Origin: Desulfatibacillum alkenivorans DSM 16219
GTDB lineage: Bacteria > Desulfobacterota > Desulfobacteria > Desulfobacterales > Desulfatibacillaceae
Length of the DNA stretch: 64,000 nt
Assembly (NCBI RefSeq): GCF_900142135.1
Contig: NZ_FQZU01000022.1
Span: 1-64,000, forward strand
Reading direction: 5' to 3'
Shown here: piece after piece, positions 52,337 through 61,000 of the stretch
How the letters are laid out: each line of letters begins with the position of its first letter
How positions within the stretch are numbered: the stretch's first letter is position 1
Position numbers and translations under genes: made by a program
Notes under the pieces: model-generated
Seen by the model: the letters and a program-made list of their open reading frames with translations, nothing else
Told to the model about the DNA's origin: nothing
Databases searched by the model: none

Positions 52337-52963
52337 TCACTTGCCTTTCGGCTGGTATGGCTTCACAAAAATTCCGGGTGCGAAAACCGCCGTGATCTCC
52401 TCGGTGGTTTTGTTGATGTCCAGGGGCTTGGCCTTACCCGCGTCGCGGCTGTAAAAGTGATAGGCCGTGCTTAACAGGGCGCCTGTCAACAAATTGGCTG
52501 TCAGCTCCACGTTAAGGTCCCGGCGCACATGCCCGTTGTCTATACCCAACTTCAGGTCTCCAATCAACAGGCGGATGATTCTTTCTTCAAATCGCTTGAT
52601 CACGGAGGCCATTTCGCCGGGCAGCCCCAGGCCCACGCGCAGGGCGATGTTGCACAAATCCTTGTCCTGGGAGAAAAAAAACAGAGTCCGCTTAATGCGA
52701 TGCCGAAAATAATTCACGGGGTTGACCACATCCAGGTCCAGATCGGCCGCGGCCAGGGAGATGCTCTCCTCCCACAGGGAATAGTACTCCTCCGCCAAGG
52801 TGACGAACACGTCCTCCTTGTTGGCGAAATACTGGTAGATCGTGCCCCGGGCTATTCCCGCGTCCTTGATGATGTCCGATATTTGGGTCTGATAATAGCC
52901 GTTGCGGGAAAACAGTTTCTTCGCCGAAGCCAGGATGAGTTTTTTGCGTTCTTCGGGTTTCAT
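52337..52963 (-). CDS. TetR-family transcriptional repressor (likely of fatty-acid genes)
   Basis: A 208-residue regulator. The N-terminal helix-turn-helix is standard: ILASAKKLFSRNGYYQTQIS, then DIIKDAGIARGTIYQYFANK. The C-terminal ligand domain is helical and resembles FadR-type TetR proteins. The start at 52963 (MKPEERKKLIL) gives normal length; the frame is open 40 codons upstream but that part is unlike the family, and the ribosome site is poor. A 16-bp palindrome between this gene and 53182 recurs in the promoter of the SCP2/acyl-CoA synthetase/thiolase operon, so it probably controls both. Confidence 0.85.
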   Translation of the reverse strand: MKPEERKKLILASAKKLFSRNGYYQTQISDIIKDAGIARGTIYQYFANKEDVFVTLAEEYYSLWEESISLAAADLDLDVVNPVNYFRHRIKRTLFFFSQDKDLCNIALRVGLGLPGEMASVIKRFEERIIRLLIGDLKLGIDNGHVRRDLNVELTANLLTGALLSTAYHFYSRDAGKAKPLDINKTTEEITAVFAPGIFVKPYQPKGK

Positions 52964-53074
52964 AGTCTTTTGGAGGCCAACCTTTCCATATTTTTTACCA
53001 AGCCGAGAAAAAGCGCTTGTTTTGCAGGATATTTTCCATTGACTTTTACGGGCGAGGCCCATATAAAGATTTTT

Positions 53075-53090
53075 GACTGACACCTCAGTC
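53075..53090. promoter_or_regulatory. Putative TetR operator 1 (tetR / chalcone-isomerase-like intergenic)
   Basis: GACTGACACCTCAGTC: half-sites GACTGA and TCAGTC around CACC. It differs by one central base from the operator at 53963-53978 and lies between the divergent tetR and 53182 genes, as expected for autoregulation plus control of the divergent gene. Confidence 0.8.
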
Positions 53091-53181
53091 TATTCTCAGA
53101 TGGTGGCATATTCCCACACCTGTGTCAACAAACCCGTCAATTTTTTCGAGAGTATTTTTCAAGCCTTGAGGGGGGTATCTC

Positions 53182-53772
53182 ATGAAAAAAGTTCGACAAT
53201 TGTCCAGTTTTATTTTCATCCTGTGCCTGCTTTGCGCTTTGACCGCGCCTGCTTTTGCGAAGGACTTTCATGGCTGGCCCCTGCCTGATAAAATGCCGGC
53301 GGACGAAAGTACGGACCTGGTTTTAAACGGGGCCGGATTCCGGACCAAGTTTTTGCTGAAAATTTACGTGGGTGCCTTGTACCTCACGCACAAGGAAACG
53401 GACGCAAACAAAATCATCAACGCCGACGAGTACATGGGCGTCAGGATGCACTTCACGTTCCGGAAGGTCGGGCACGACACTTTGGTGGAGATCCTGAATA
53501 CAGGCTTCGACAAAGCCACGAACGGCGACACTTCCGGCATTCAGAGCCAGATTGACCATCTTTTCGCCCTGCTGCCCCAGGAGTTCTGCAAGAACGACAT
53601 CGTGGACCTCTTATATGTTCCTGGCAGGGGCATAGTCACCCACATCAACGGCAAATACGCAGGCGAGTGCCCGGGCCTGGATTTCAAACAGGCGGTTTTC
53701 GCCATTTGGCTTGGCGACGAGCCCGTGACGGAGAAGCTGAAGGCCGAGATGCTGGGCATAGAGACTTCCTAA
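53182..53772 (+). CDS. Exported chalcone-isomerase-like protein
   Basis: A 196-residue protein with a signal peptide (residues 1 to about 27, LTAPAFA) and a GAGGGGG site before the ATG. The body matches the bacterial chalcone-isomerase-like family: LVLNGAGFRTKFLLKIYVGALYL, then MHFTFRKVGHDTLVEIL. Plant fatty-acid-binding relatives use this fold, and a lipid-binding role fits its place next to the TetR regulator and divergent operator. Enzymatic chalcone isomerisation is unlikely. Confidence 0.85.
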   Translation: MKKVRQLSSFIFILCLLCALTAPAFAKDFHGWPLPDKMPADESTDLVLNGAGFRTKFLLKIYVGALYLTHKETDANKIINADEYMGVRMHFTFRKVGHDTLVEILNTGFDKATNGDTSGIQSQIDHLFALLPQEFCKNDIVDLLYVPGRGIVTHINGKYAGECPGLDFKQAVFAIWLGDEPVTEKLKAEMLGIETS

Positions 53773-53934
53773 AAAAGTGTACATGCGGGGAATCCGCGGC
53801 TGGAGCGGGTTCCTGGGCGACGGTCCTTTAACGCAGGAAGGGGGGGGATTGGCCGGCCTTGGTCAACGCCGGGGCCGGCCCGATCTTTTGGAAGCGACGG
53901 CCGGGATAAAATGTACGGGTGTACAAAAAAATCA

Positions 53935-53964
53935 TTGACACGGATTTCCGGGTCCGTGTATAGA
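53935..53964 (+). promoter_or_regulatory. Sigma70-type promoter of the SCP2/acyl-CoA synthetase/thiolase operon
   Basis: TTGACA at 53935-53940, an 18-nt spacer, and TATAGA at 53959-53964. The -10 box lies inside the TetR palindrome, so repressor binding would block polymerase. Confidence 0.75.
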
Positions 53965-53982
53965 CTGACACGTCAGTCTATA
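53959..53982. promoter_or_regulatory. Putative TetR operator 2
   Basis: A perfect inverted repeat with 11-bp arms TATAGACTGAC and GTCAGTCTATA around AC. The core 53963-53978 matches operator 1 at 15 of 16 positions. It covers the -10 region of the promoter and precedes the SCP2 start by 25 nt. Confidence 0.85.
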
Positions 53983-54007
53983 CTAACCCAAACAAGGAGG
54001 ATCCGAC

Positions 54008-54568
54008 ATGAACATCCCTAACAACATTTCCATCAAAGAGCTTTTGACCGAGTATTCTCCCAAAATGGCCCAGGAAATGCTGGCCGATTCCGGCAAGGCT
54101 GCGGAGCTTGACGGCACCCTGTTCAAGCTGGTGGTCGACGTTGACGGCGACAAGTACAGTTATCAGGTCACGAACGGCAAGGAGTTTGATGTTCAAGAGG
54201 CGGACTTGGATTCCGCCCAGGCGCGGGTCATGATTTCCAAGGAGGATTTGGAAAAAATGATCGCCACCAACAATCTGGACATGCTTTTAGGCATCCAGAA
54301 CGATCTTTCCCGGGCCAAGTACGAAGCCCTGAGCCGTGTGAAGGGATGCATGGTGGCTGAGTTGGAGAACGACGACGGCTCCAAGTTCACCATCCGGGCC
54401 GTGTTGAATGAAACGGAAGCCCCCACGGCGACCTTTAAGATGAAAACCACAGATTCCGCCGCTTTGGTGCGCAAGGAGACTTCCCCGGTGACCTTGTTCA
54501 TGGGCGGCCAGATGAAGATTGAAGGCGACATGGCCTTTGCCATGTCCACCCAACCGTTGTTTACATAA
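54008..54568 (+). CDS. SCP2 sterol-carrier-like domain protein
   Basis: A 186-residue cytoplasmic protein with AAGGAGG before the ATG. The C-terminal SCP2 signature is clear: SPVTLFMGGQMKIEGDMAFAMSTQPLF, broken here as SPVTLFMGGQMKIEGD then MAFAMSTQPLF. The repeated pattern in the first half (LFKLVVDVDGDKYSYQV, then VMISKEDLEKMIATNNLDML) suggests two related lobes. SCP2 proteins shuttle fatty acyl chains or CoA esters, which fits its place ahead of an acyl-CoA synthetase and a thiolase under the same operator. Confidence 0.85.
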   Translation: MNIPNNISIKELLTEYSPKMAQEMLADSGKAAELDGTLFKLVVDVDGDKYSYQVTNGKEFDVQEADLDSAQARVMISKEDLEKMIATNNLDMLLGIQNDLSRAKYEALSRVKGCMVAELENDDGSKFTIRAVLNETEAPTATFKMKTTDSAALVRKETSPVTLFMGGQMKIEGDMAFAMSTQPLFT

Positions 54569-54657
54569 GGAAGGGCGCGGGCCGGGGCGGAGCATGATCC
54601 GCCCCGCCGCACTCCGGGGGGCCCTTCCCAAAGCCGCAAAGGAGGATGTCCGGTCAC

Positions 54658-56496
54658 ATGTCACAGTTACCCTGGTTAAATGAATACAAGGTTTTTGGAA
54701 TCCCCGAAACATGCGGGCCGTATCCGGAGGAGCCGGTATACGACATTTTGGAGAGGGCCGCCAAACGGTTTAAGAAGACCGGTCTGATTCAGTTGGACCA
54801 CAAGATGAACTATCCTCAGGTGAAAGACCATGTGGATCGCCTTGCCACGGCCCTGGCTGGTTTGGGCCTGAAAAAAGGCGACCGCGTTGCTACGGTTCTT
54901 CCCACCTCCATTCAATTCGTCTTGGCGGACTACGCCATATCCCGGGCCGGCCTGGTGCATATTCCCAGTTCCTCCCTGGAGCCGCCCCACACCTTGGAGC
55001 ACAAGTTCTCCATGGGGTCCCCCCGGGCCATCATCTGCGACAGCACGGTGGACTCGGCCGTGGAGGCTGCGCATAAAACCGGTGTGGAGTTCATCATCAA
55101 GACCAAGCTGGAGGATTATTCGGACAACCCGCCGGTCCACGAGAAGGCGGAAGGCTTTTTGTGGATGACGGACCTGATCAAGGACAACGATCCCGAGCCG
55201 CCCGAATTGACCTTTGACGTGACCAAGGACCTGGAGACCCTGCTGTTCACGGGCGGCACCACGGGCCTGCCCAAGGGGTGCATGCTGACCCACCGGAACA
55301 TTTACGCCAACGCCATGCAGAGCATGGCCGCGCTGGGCAAGGCGGCCTGGCTGCTGGAAGGCGCCATCACTGTGTTGCTGGGGCTGCCTTTGTTTCATTC
55401 CTACGGGCATATTGTCATGCACACCATGACGCTCCAGGGCGCGAACCAGATATTGATCCCCGACGCCAGGGACACGGAGTCCATGATCCGAATGATGGAG
55501 AAATACAACCCCATCATTCAGGTGGGCGTTCCCACGCAGTTCCTGAACATGTCCGGCGATGCATTAAAAGGCCGGGGCATTTTGGGGATGTCGGGCTCGG
55601 CGCCTTTGCCTCCCAGCACCCAGAAATCCTTTGAGGAAAAATCCAGCGGCGGAATCATGGAAGGCTACGGGCTGAGCGAAATGAGCCCGGTCACGCACCT
55701 TAACACCTCCTTTTTACTCCGGGTGTTGGGCGGCCGCGTTCCCGTGCGCATGAACAACGCCTTTTTAGGAATCCCCGGAGTGACCCCCGCGGCGAACTGG
55801 TTTTTAAGGCTGTTGGGTCCGGCCGCTTTGGGCCGGATTGCGGGCAGAGGCCTGGCTTTGATCGTTCGGTCGACGTCCAAAAAGAGCCAGGAAGGCAAAA
55901 CCAAGGAAAAAAGAGGCACGGCGGGCATTCCGGCTCCGGACACGATCGTGAAATTCCTGGACGTAAACACCGGCCAAGAACTATCCATGGACGACATGCT
56001 GGAGGGAAAAAGGGGGGAAATGTGCCTGAAAGGCCCCCAAAGGATGCTTGGTTACTGGCCTGATCCGGGCGCGGGCATGGATGATGAGGGATTTATCCGG
56101 ACCAGCGACGTGGTAGAGGTTGACGAAAACGGATATTTCTATATTGTAGACCGTACCAAGGACATGATAATTGTCAGTGGGTACAAGGTCTATTCCAGGG
56201 AAGTGGATGATCTGTTATACTCCCACCCTGATATTGCAATGGCAGCCACCATAGGAGTCCCGGACCCTGAGCGGGAAGGCAGCGAGCGTGTGGCGGTCTA
56301 TGTGCAGCCCAAGCCCGGCAGGGAAAACGAACTCACGGAAGACGGCGTGAGGGAGTTTTTGCGGGAGCGGGTGGCCAAGTATGCAGTTCCCAAGTTTGTC
56401 CGCATCGTGGATGAAATGCCTCTCACGGAAGTCCAGAAGATGAATAAAAAGGCATTGCGTGAGCAGGCTATCAATGAATTTGCCCAAAGCCAATAG
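54658..56496 (+). CDS. AMP-dependent long-chain acyl-CoA synthetase/ligase with an internal insertion
   Basis: An ANL-superfamily enzyme (612 residues from this start) that activates fatty acids to CoA thioesters. Core motifs are LLFTGGTTGLPKG (about 193-205), EGYGLSEMSPVTH (about 333), TSDVVEVDENGYFYIVDR and KDMIIVSGYKVYSREVDD. The terminal catalytic Lys lies in VQKMNKKALRE. About 80 residues, roughly 348-425, separate the SEMSPVTH motif from GTAGIPAPDT and are hydrophobic and basic (NWFLRLLGPAALGRIAGRGL); most relatives have a far shorter link. The ATG at 54646 abuts the GGAGG site, so I prefer 54658, though the 12-nt spacing is long. Confidence 0.9.
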   Translation: MSQLPWLNEYKVFGIPETCGPYPEEPVYDILERAAKRFKKTGLIQLDHKMNYPQVKDHVDRLATALAGLGLKKGDRVATVLPTSIQFVLADYAISRAGLVHIPSSSLEPPHTLEHKFSMGSPRAIICDSTVDSAVEAAHKTGVEFIIKTKLEDYSDNPPVHEKAEGFLWMTDLIKDNDPEPPELTFDVTKDLETLLFTGGTTGLPKGCMLTHRNIYANAMQSMAALGKAAWLLEGAITVLLGLPLFHSYGHIVMHTMTLQGANQILIPDARDTESMIRMMEKYNPIIQVGVPTQFLNMSGDALKGRGILGMSGSAPLPPSTQKSFEEKSSGGIMEGYGLSEMSPVTHLNTSFLLRVLGGRVPVRMNNAFLGIPGVTPAANWFLRLLGPAALGRIAGRGLALIVRSTSKKSQEGKTKEKRGTAGIPAPDTIVKFLDVNTGQELSMDDMLEGKRGEMCLKGPQRMLGYWPDPGAGMDDEGFIRTSDVVEVDENGYFYIVDRTKDMIIVSGYKVYSREVDDLLYSHPDIAMAATIGVPDPEREGSERVAVYVQPKPGRENELTEDGVREFLRERVAKYAVPKFVRIVDEMPLTEVQKMNKKALREQAINEFAQSQ

Positions 56497-56604
56497 GGTG
56501 ATGTTCGCTAGGGCATAATACCCGGACGCCGGTTTGGGGGGAAACCTGGTTTTCGGGAACGGGTATATGGCACATCCAATCAAACAACATCAAGGAGGAG
56601 CAGC

Positions 56605-57783
56605 ATGGAAGAAGCAGTATTTATCGATGGGTTAAGGACCCCCAACGGCAGGGCGCATTTTGAAAAAGGCTGGTTCAGGAAACTGCGTCCCGACGAGTTG
56701 CTGACCAAAGTATACGACGCGTTGTTCGAGAGAAATAAGGCTGTCAAGCCTGAAGACGTGGACGCAGTCCTGGTGGGCTCGGCCAACATCTCCGGCATGC
56801 AGAATGATATCGGCCGCCTGGCATGGCTGGCCGGCGGATACCCCGAAAGCGTGGGAACCAACACCCTGACCAACCAGTGCCCTTCGGGCATGGCGGCCAC
56901 CATGCACGCAGCCCGCGCCATCATGAGCGGGGAAGCGGACATCATGATCGCCGCCGGCGTGGAAGACATGGAAAAGGTCGGCATGGGCGCCAACATGGAT
57001 TTTCCTCCCCGCCTGATGGAACGTTACAACATCATGGACATTCCCATGGGCGCCACGGCGGAAAAGGTCGCCGAGCAATACAACATCGCCCGGGAAGACA
57101 TGGACAACATGGCTATCTGGTCCAACAAGAAAGCCTGTGAAGCCCGCGACGCCGGCAAGTTCGCCAACGAAATCGTGCCCGTCATGGGTCATGACATGGA
57201 AGGCAACGAGTTCCTGGTGGACAAAGACCAGTGGATTCGCGACAAAATGGATCCTGAAAAAATGGCCGCCATGCAAAGCCCCTTCAAACCGGGCGGAGTG
57301 GTGACCGCAGCCACCTCCTCTCCCCTGACCCAGGGCGCCTGCGCCCTGCTGATGATGAGCAGGAAAAAGGCCGACGAACTGGGCCTGTCCTACACTTACA
57401 AATACAGCGCCGGCGTGTTTGCAGCCTGCGATCCCACGGTGATGGGCATCGGCCCCATCGTGGCCGTTGAAAAGCTCTTCAAAAAAACCGGCCTGACCCC
57501 CGAAGACATCGGCGCCGTGGAACTGAACGAGGCTTTCGGAAGCCAGGCCCTGGCCTGCATCCGCGAACTCAAGCTGGACAAAGACAACGCGCCTTTTGAC
57601 AAGGTCAACCAGTGGGGCGGCGCCCTGGCTCTGGGACATCCCCTGGGAGAATCCGGCGCTCGCATCCTGGTGACCCTGCTGAACGTGCTCAAGACCGATT
57701 GCCCGGACGCGAAATATGGCCTGGCATCCCTGTGCGGCGGCTTCGGCAACACCGCAGCCGTGCTGGTGGAAAAGGTTTCCTAA
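56605..57783 (+). CDS. Thiolase-family acetyl-CoA C-acyltransferase
   Basis: A 392-residue thiolase that would cleave 3-ketoacyl-CoA in beta-oxidation or condense acyl-CoAs. Catalytic residues are Cys92 (NQCPSGMAA), His345 (LALGHPLGESGAR) and Cys377 (LCGGFGN). NEAFGSQALA is the usual NEAF motif. The start has AAGGAGGAGCAGC upstream. It ends the TetR-controlled operon, closed by the terminator at 57825. The usual partner hydratase/dehydrogenase is not adjacent. Confidence 0.93.
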   Translation: MEEAVFIDGLRTPNGRAHFEKGWFRKLRPDELLTKVYDALFERNKAVKPEDVDAVLVGSANISGMQNDIGRLAWLAGGYPESVGTNTLTNQCPSGMAATMHAARAIMSGEADIMIAAGVEDMEKVGMGANMDFPPRLMERYNIMDIPMGATAEKVAEQYNIAREDMDNMAIWSNKKACEARDAGKFANEIVPVMGHDMEGNEFLVDKDQWIRDKMDPEKMAAMQSPFKPGGVVTAATSSPLTQGACALLMMSRKKADELGLSYTYKYSAGVFAACDPTVMGIGPIVAVEKLFKKTGLTPEDIGAVELNEAFGSQALACIRELKLDKDNAPFDKVNQWGGALALGHPLGESGARILVTLLNVLKTDCPDAKYGLASLCGGFGNTAAVLVEKVS

Positions 57784-57824
57784 GGATCGATTCGCTTCCC
57801 ATTCGGGAAGTCGTCAAACCATTT

Positions 57825-57864
57825 AAAGCGCCGGCCCGGTTCTCCCGGGACGGCGCTTTTTTTT
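57825..57864 (+). terminator. Rho-independent terminator after the thiolase
   Basis: Outer arms AAAGCGCCG / CGGCGCTTT and inner arms CCCGG / CCGGG, followed by a run of Ts (TTTTTTTT through 57864). Confidence 0.92.
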
Positions 57865-58020
57865 GTCCGTCTGCAGTTCCGCATTTTTTTGCCTTTCGCC
57901 GCTGATTCCTTTTCGTTTTTAGAACGGTTTTTGCATGCCCTCATCCTGAGCATAGATTTAGAACCGAGTTTTGTTTCCGTAACAAGAGATTGGTTTGCAC
58001 TGCAAACAGCAAGGGATATT

Positions 58021-61000
58021 ATGGGGCGGCATCCTGGAAAAATTCTGATCGTAGACGATGAGTTGGTCATTCGAAAAAGCCTTCGCCTGGCATTGGAGGA
58101 CGAAGGGTACGAGGTTCAAGAGGCGGAAAACGGCCAGGACGCGTTGGTCATGGTCAACAAAAATCCGCCGGACTGCATCTTGCTTGATCTGCGCATGCCG
58201 GCCATGGACGGATTGGTGGTGCTGGCGAAGGTTTCGGAGGAATATCCGCTGATTTCAGTGGTCATTGTTTCCGGGGCCAGCTCCACGAACAACATTTTAA
58301 ACGCCTTGCGTCTTGGGGCGTGCAATTACATCTCCAAGCCCATTGAAGATCTGGACTTCCTGTCCCATGCGGTCAAGAACGCGGTGGAGAGATCCCGCCT
58401 TTTAAAGGAAAACAAGGATTACCAGAAATCTTTGGAGGCTTTGGTGGAAGAGCGCTCCCAAAAACTAAGGGAGTACGGGCGGCGATTGGATCATGTGGCG
58501 CACGCCACCCGGCACTTTGCCGGATGCCAGGATTTGGATGGGCTTTCGACGGTGATTCTGAGGGCTTTGTCGGAAAATCTCAACGTACAGGACGCGGTCC
58601 TTTTTTTTAAAAAAGGGGATCTGCTGGAACCCATGGCGATCCGGGGATTCGAAAACATAAGAAATTGCATGGCAAGGAATTTTGACGCCGCTTCCCTTCC
58701 CTCCCGTTTAATGAAAGTCAAAGCCCCCTCTCTTTTAAATGAGCCTTTGGAATTGGAAAACTGCAGCGGCGCCAGGGCATGCATCCAAGGGCCCAGCTTG
58801 GCCTTCCCGCTGGTGGATTCAAACTCCGACACGCACGGCGTGGCCATTCTGGCGGGCAAGAAAGCAGGAGCTTTTGATGAACTGGACCAGGAAATGGGAA
58901 CGCTCATCCTATCCCATGCTTTAGAGTCCATCGGCGTGGTCATCGCTTCTCAGGCGTTGAAACGGAGCGAGGAAAGATACCGCCAGCTTGTGGAAACCAT
59001 GAACGATGGGCTGGCCATCATTGACGTGAACGGCCGGCTTACCTACGCCAACCCCAAGCTGTTGGAAAAAAGCGGATACACCTTTGACGAGATGCAAAAA
59101 ATACGCATTTCGGATATTTTTGATCCGAACAACAAGGGCGTCTGGAAAAGTCATATGGCGCTGCAAAAACAGGGTTTGGGAGATCAATTTGAAATAAGAT
59201 TGGTTCGGAAGGACGGCGGCGTGATTGACGCCCTCATATCCCCCCAACCCTTGTTCACTTCCGAAGGGGAATATCGCGGCAGCCTGCTGGCGGCCACGGA
59301 CATCACCGCCAGAAAAATGGCGGAGAGAGCCTTGCAAAAAAGCGAGGAGCAGTATCGCGAGTTGGTGCAAAGCGCCAACAGCATTATTATGAAGACCGAC
59401 TCCCAGGGCCGCATCACCTTGTTCAACGAGTACGCCCAGAAATTTTTCGGCTATTCCGCGGAAGAGGTGCTTGGGAAATCGGTGCTGGAAACCATTTTGC
59501 CCAAAGAGGACTCCCTTGGCCGGGACATGGTTTCCATGGTGGAAAAAGTTTTTGAGAATCCCGACCTGTTCAGAATCAACGAGCATGAAAACAAAAAGAA
59601 AAACGGAGACCGGGTCTGGGTCATGTGGACCAACAAGGCCATCCGGGATGAGCAGGGCGAACTTGTAGAGGTGCTAAGCATAGGCAGCGACATTACCTCC
59701 CGGCGCATGATGGAGCAGGCCATCAGGGAAAGCGAAGAAAGATTCCGCTACCTGGCGGATGCGACCCACGAAGCCATCCTCATAGCCGAGGAAGGCGTCT
59801 GCCTTATGGCCAACCAGGCTGCTTCCGACATGTTCGGGTATTCGCTCCAGGAGCTTGTGGGGGACTCCTGCCTCAAGTTGTTTGCAGGCGAAGGCCGAAC
59901 CGACCTGAACATCCTGGCGAATATGTACGCAGGCCCCCCCAAGGAGACCCTGGCCCTGCGCAAGGACGGCTCCAGCTTTCCCGTAGAAGTGAAAAGCAAT
60001 GCCATGCAGTACCGGGACAAAGAGGTGACGGTGCTGGCCATTCAGGATATCACGTATAAAAAACGCTCGGAACAAGCCCTTAGGTATGCGGCCGTAGAGC
60101 GCGCCGCCAATAAGGCCAAAGGGGAGTTCCTGGCCAATATGAGCCACGAAATCCGGACGCCCATGAACGGCATCATCGGCATGGCTTCCCTTTTGGAAGA
60201 CACCCCCCTGGACAACGAACAAAAGGACCTGCTGCAAACCATCAGTTCCAGCGCCGAAAGCCTTTTACGCATTATTAACGATATTTTGGACTATTCAAAA
60301 ATCGAGGCCGGCAAGCTGGATCTGGAGCACATTGAGTTCGATCCGCGGAGCACCGTGGAGGACGTCACCGCGCTGATGGCCAAGACGGCTGAGCAAAAGG
60401 GCCTGCAAATAACCAGCCTGATAAGCCATAAAGTCCCGTCCAAAGTGGTGGGCGATCCGGGGCGCCTGCGCCAGGTGCTTATGAACCTGACGGGCAACGC
60501 CATAAAATTCACGTCTAAAGGGGAGGTCATCGTCCGGGCCTTAGTCGATGAGGAAGACCGGGGCGGGCCGACGCTTCGCTTTGAGATCATCGATACAGGC
60601 ATCGGCGTGCCCCAAAGCCGGCTTTCCAGCCTGTACGAGTCCTTTACCCAGGCGGATCCATCCACCACAAGGCGCTATGGCGGCACGGGCCTGGGCCTGA
60701 CAATATCCAAGCAGCTGTGCCGGTTGATGGGCGGCAAAATCGGTGCGGAAAGCAAAGAAGGGGAAGGCTCCCTGTTCTGGTTTACAATGAAAATGGAAAG
60801 GCCGCAGCACATGGACGTTGCGCCTCCCGCGCCCATAAGTTTGCAAGGCAAAAGAATCCTGCTGGCCGACGCCAGGCACATCAACCGGGTGGCATTGACG
60901 GAGATGTTCCGCATGTGGCGCTGTCAGGTGGAGCACGCCGCCTCGGGAAAAAAATGTTTGGAACTGCTGCGCCAGGCAGCGGAGCAGGGACGGGAGTTTG

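Noticed and set aside
57889-58020. 44-codon upstream extension of the hybrid kinase
   Set aside because: The receiver domain begins directly at 58021, where AAGGGAT precedes the ATG; the extension overlaps the terminator-proximal sequence and is not domain-like.
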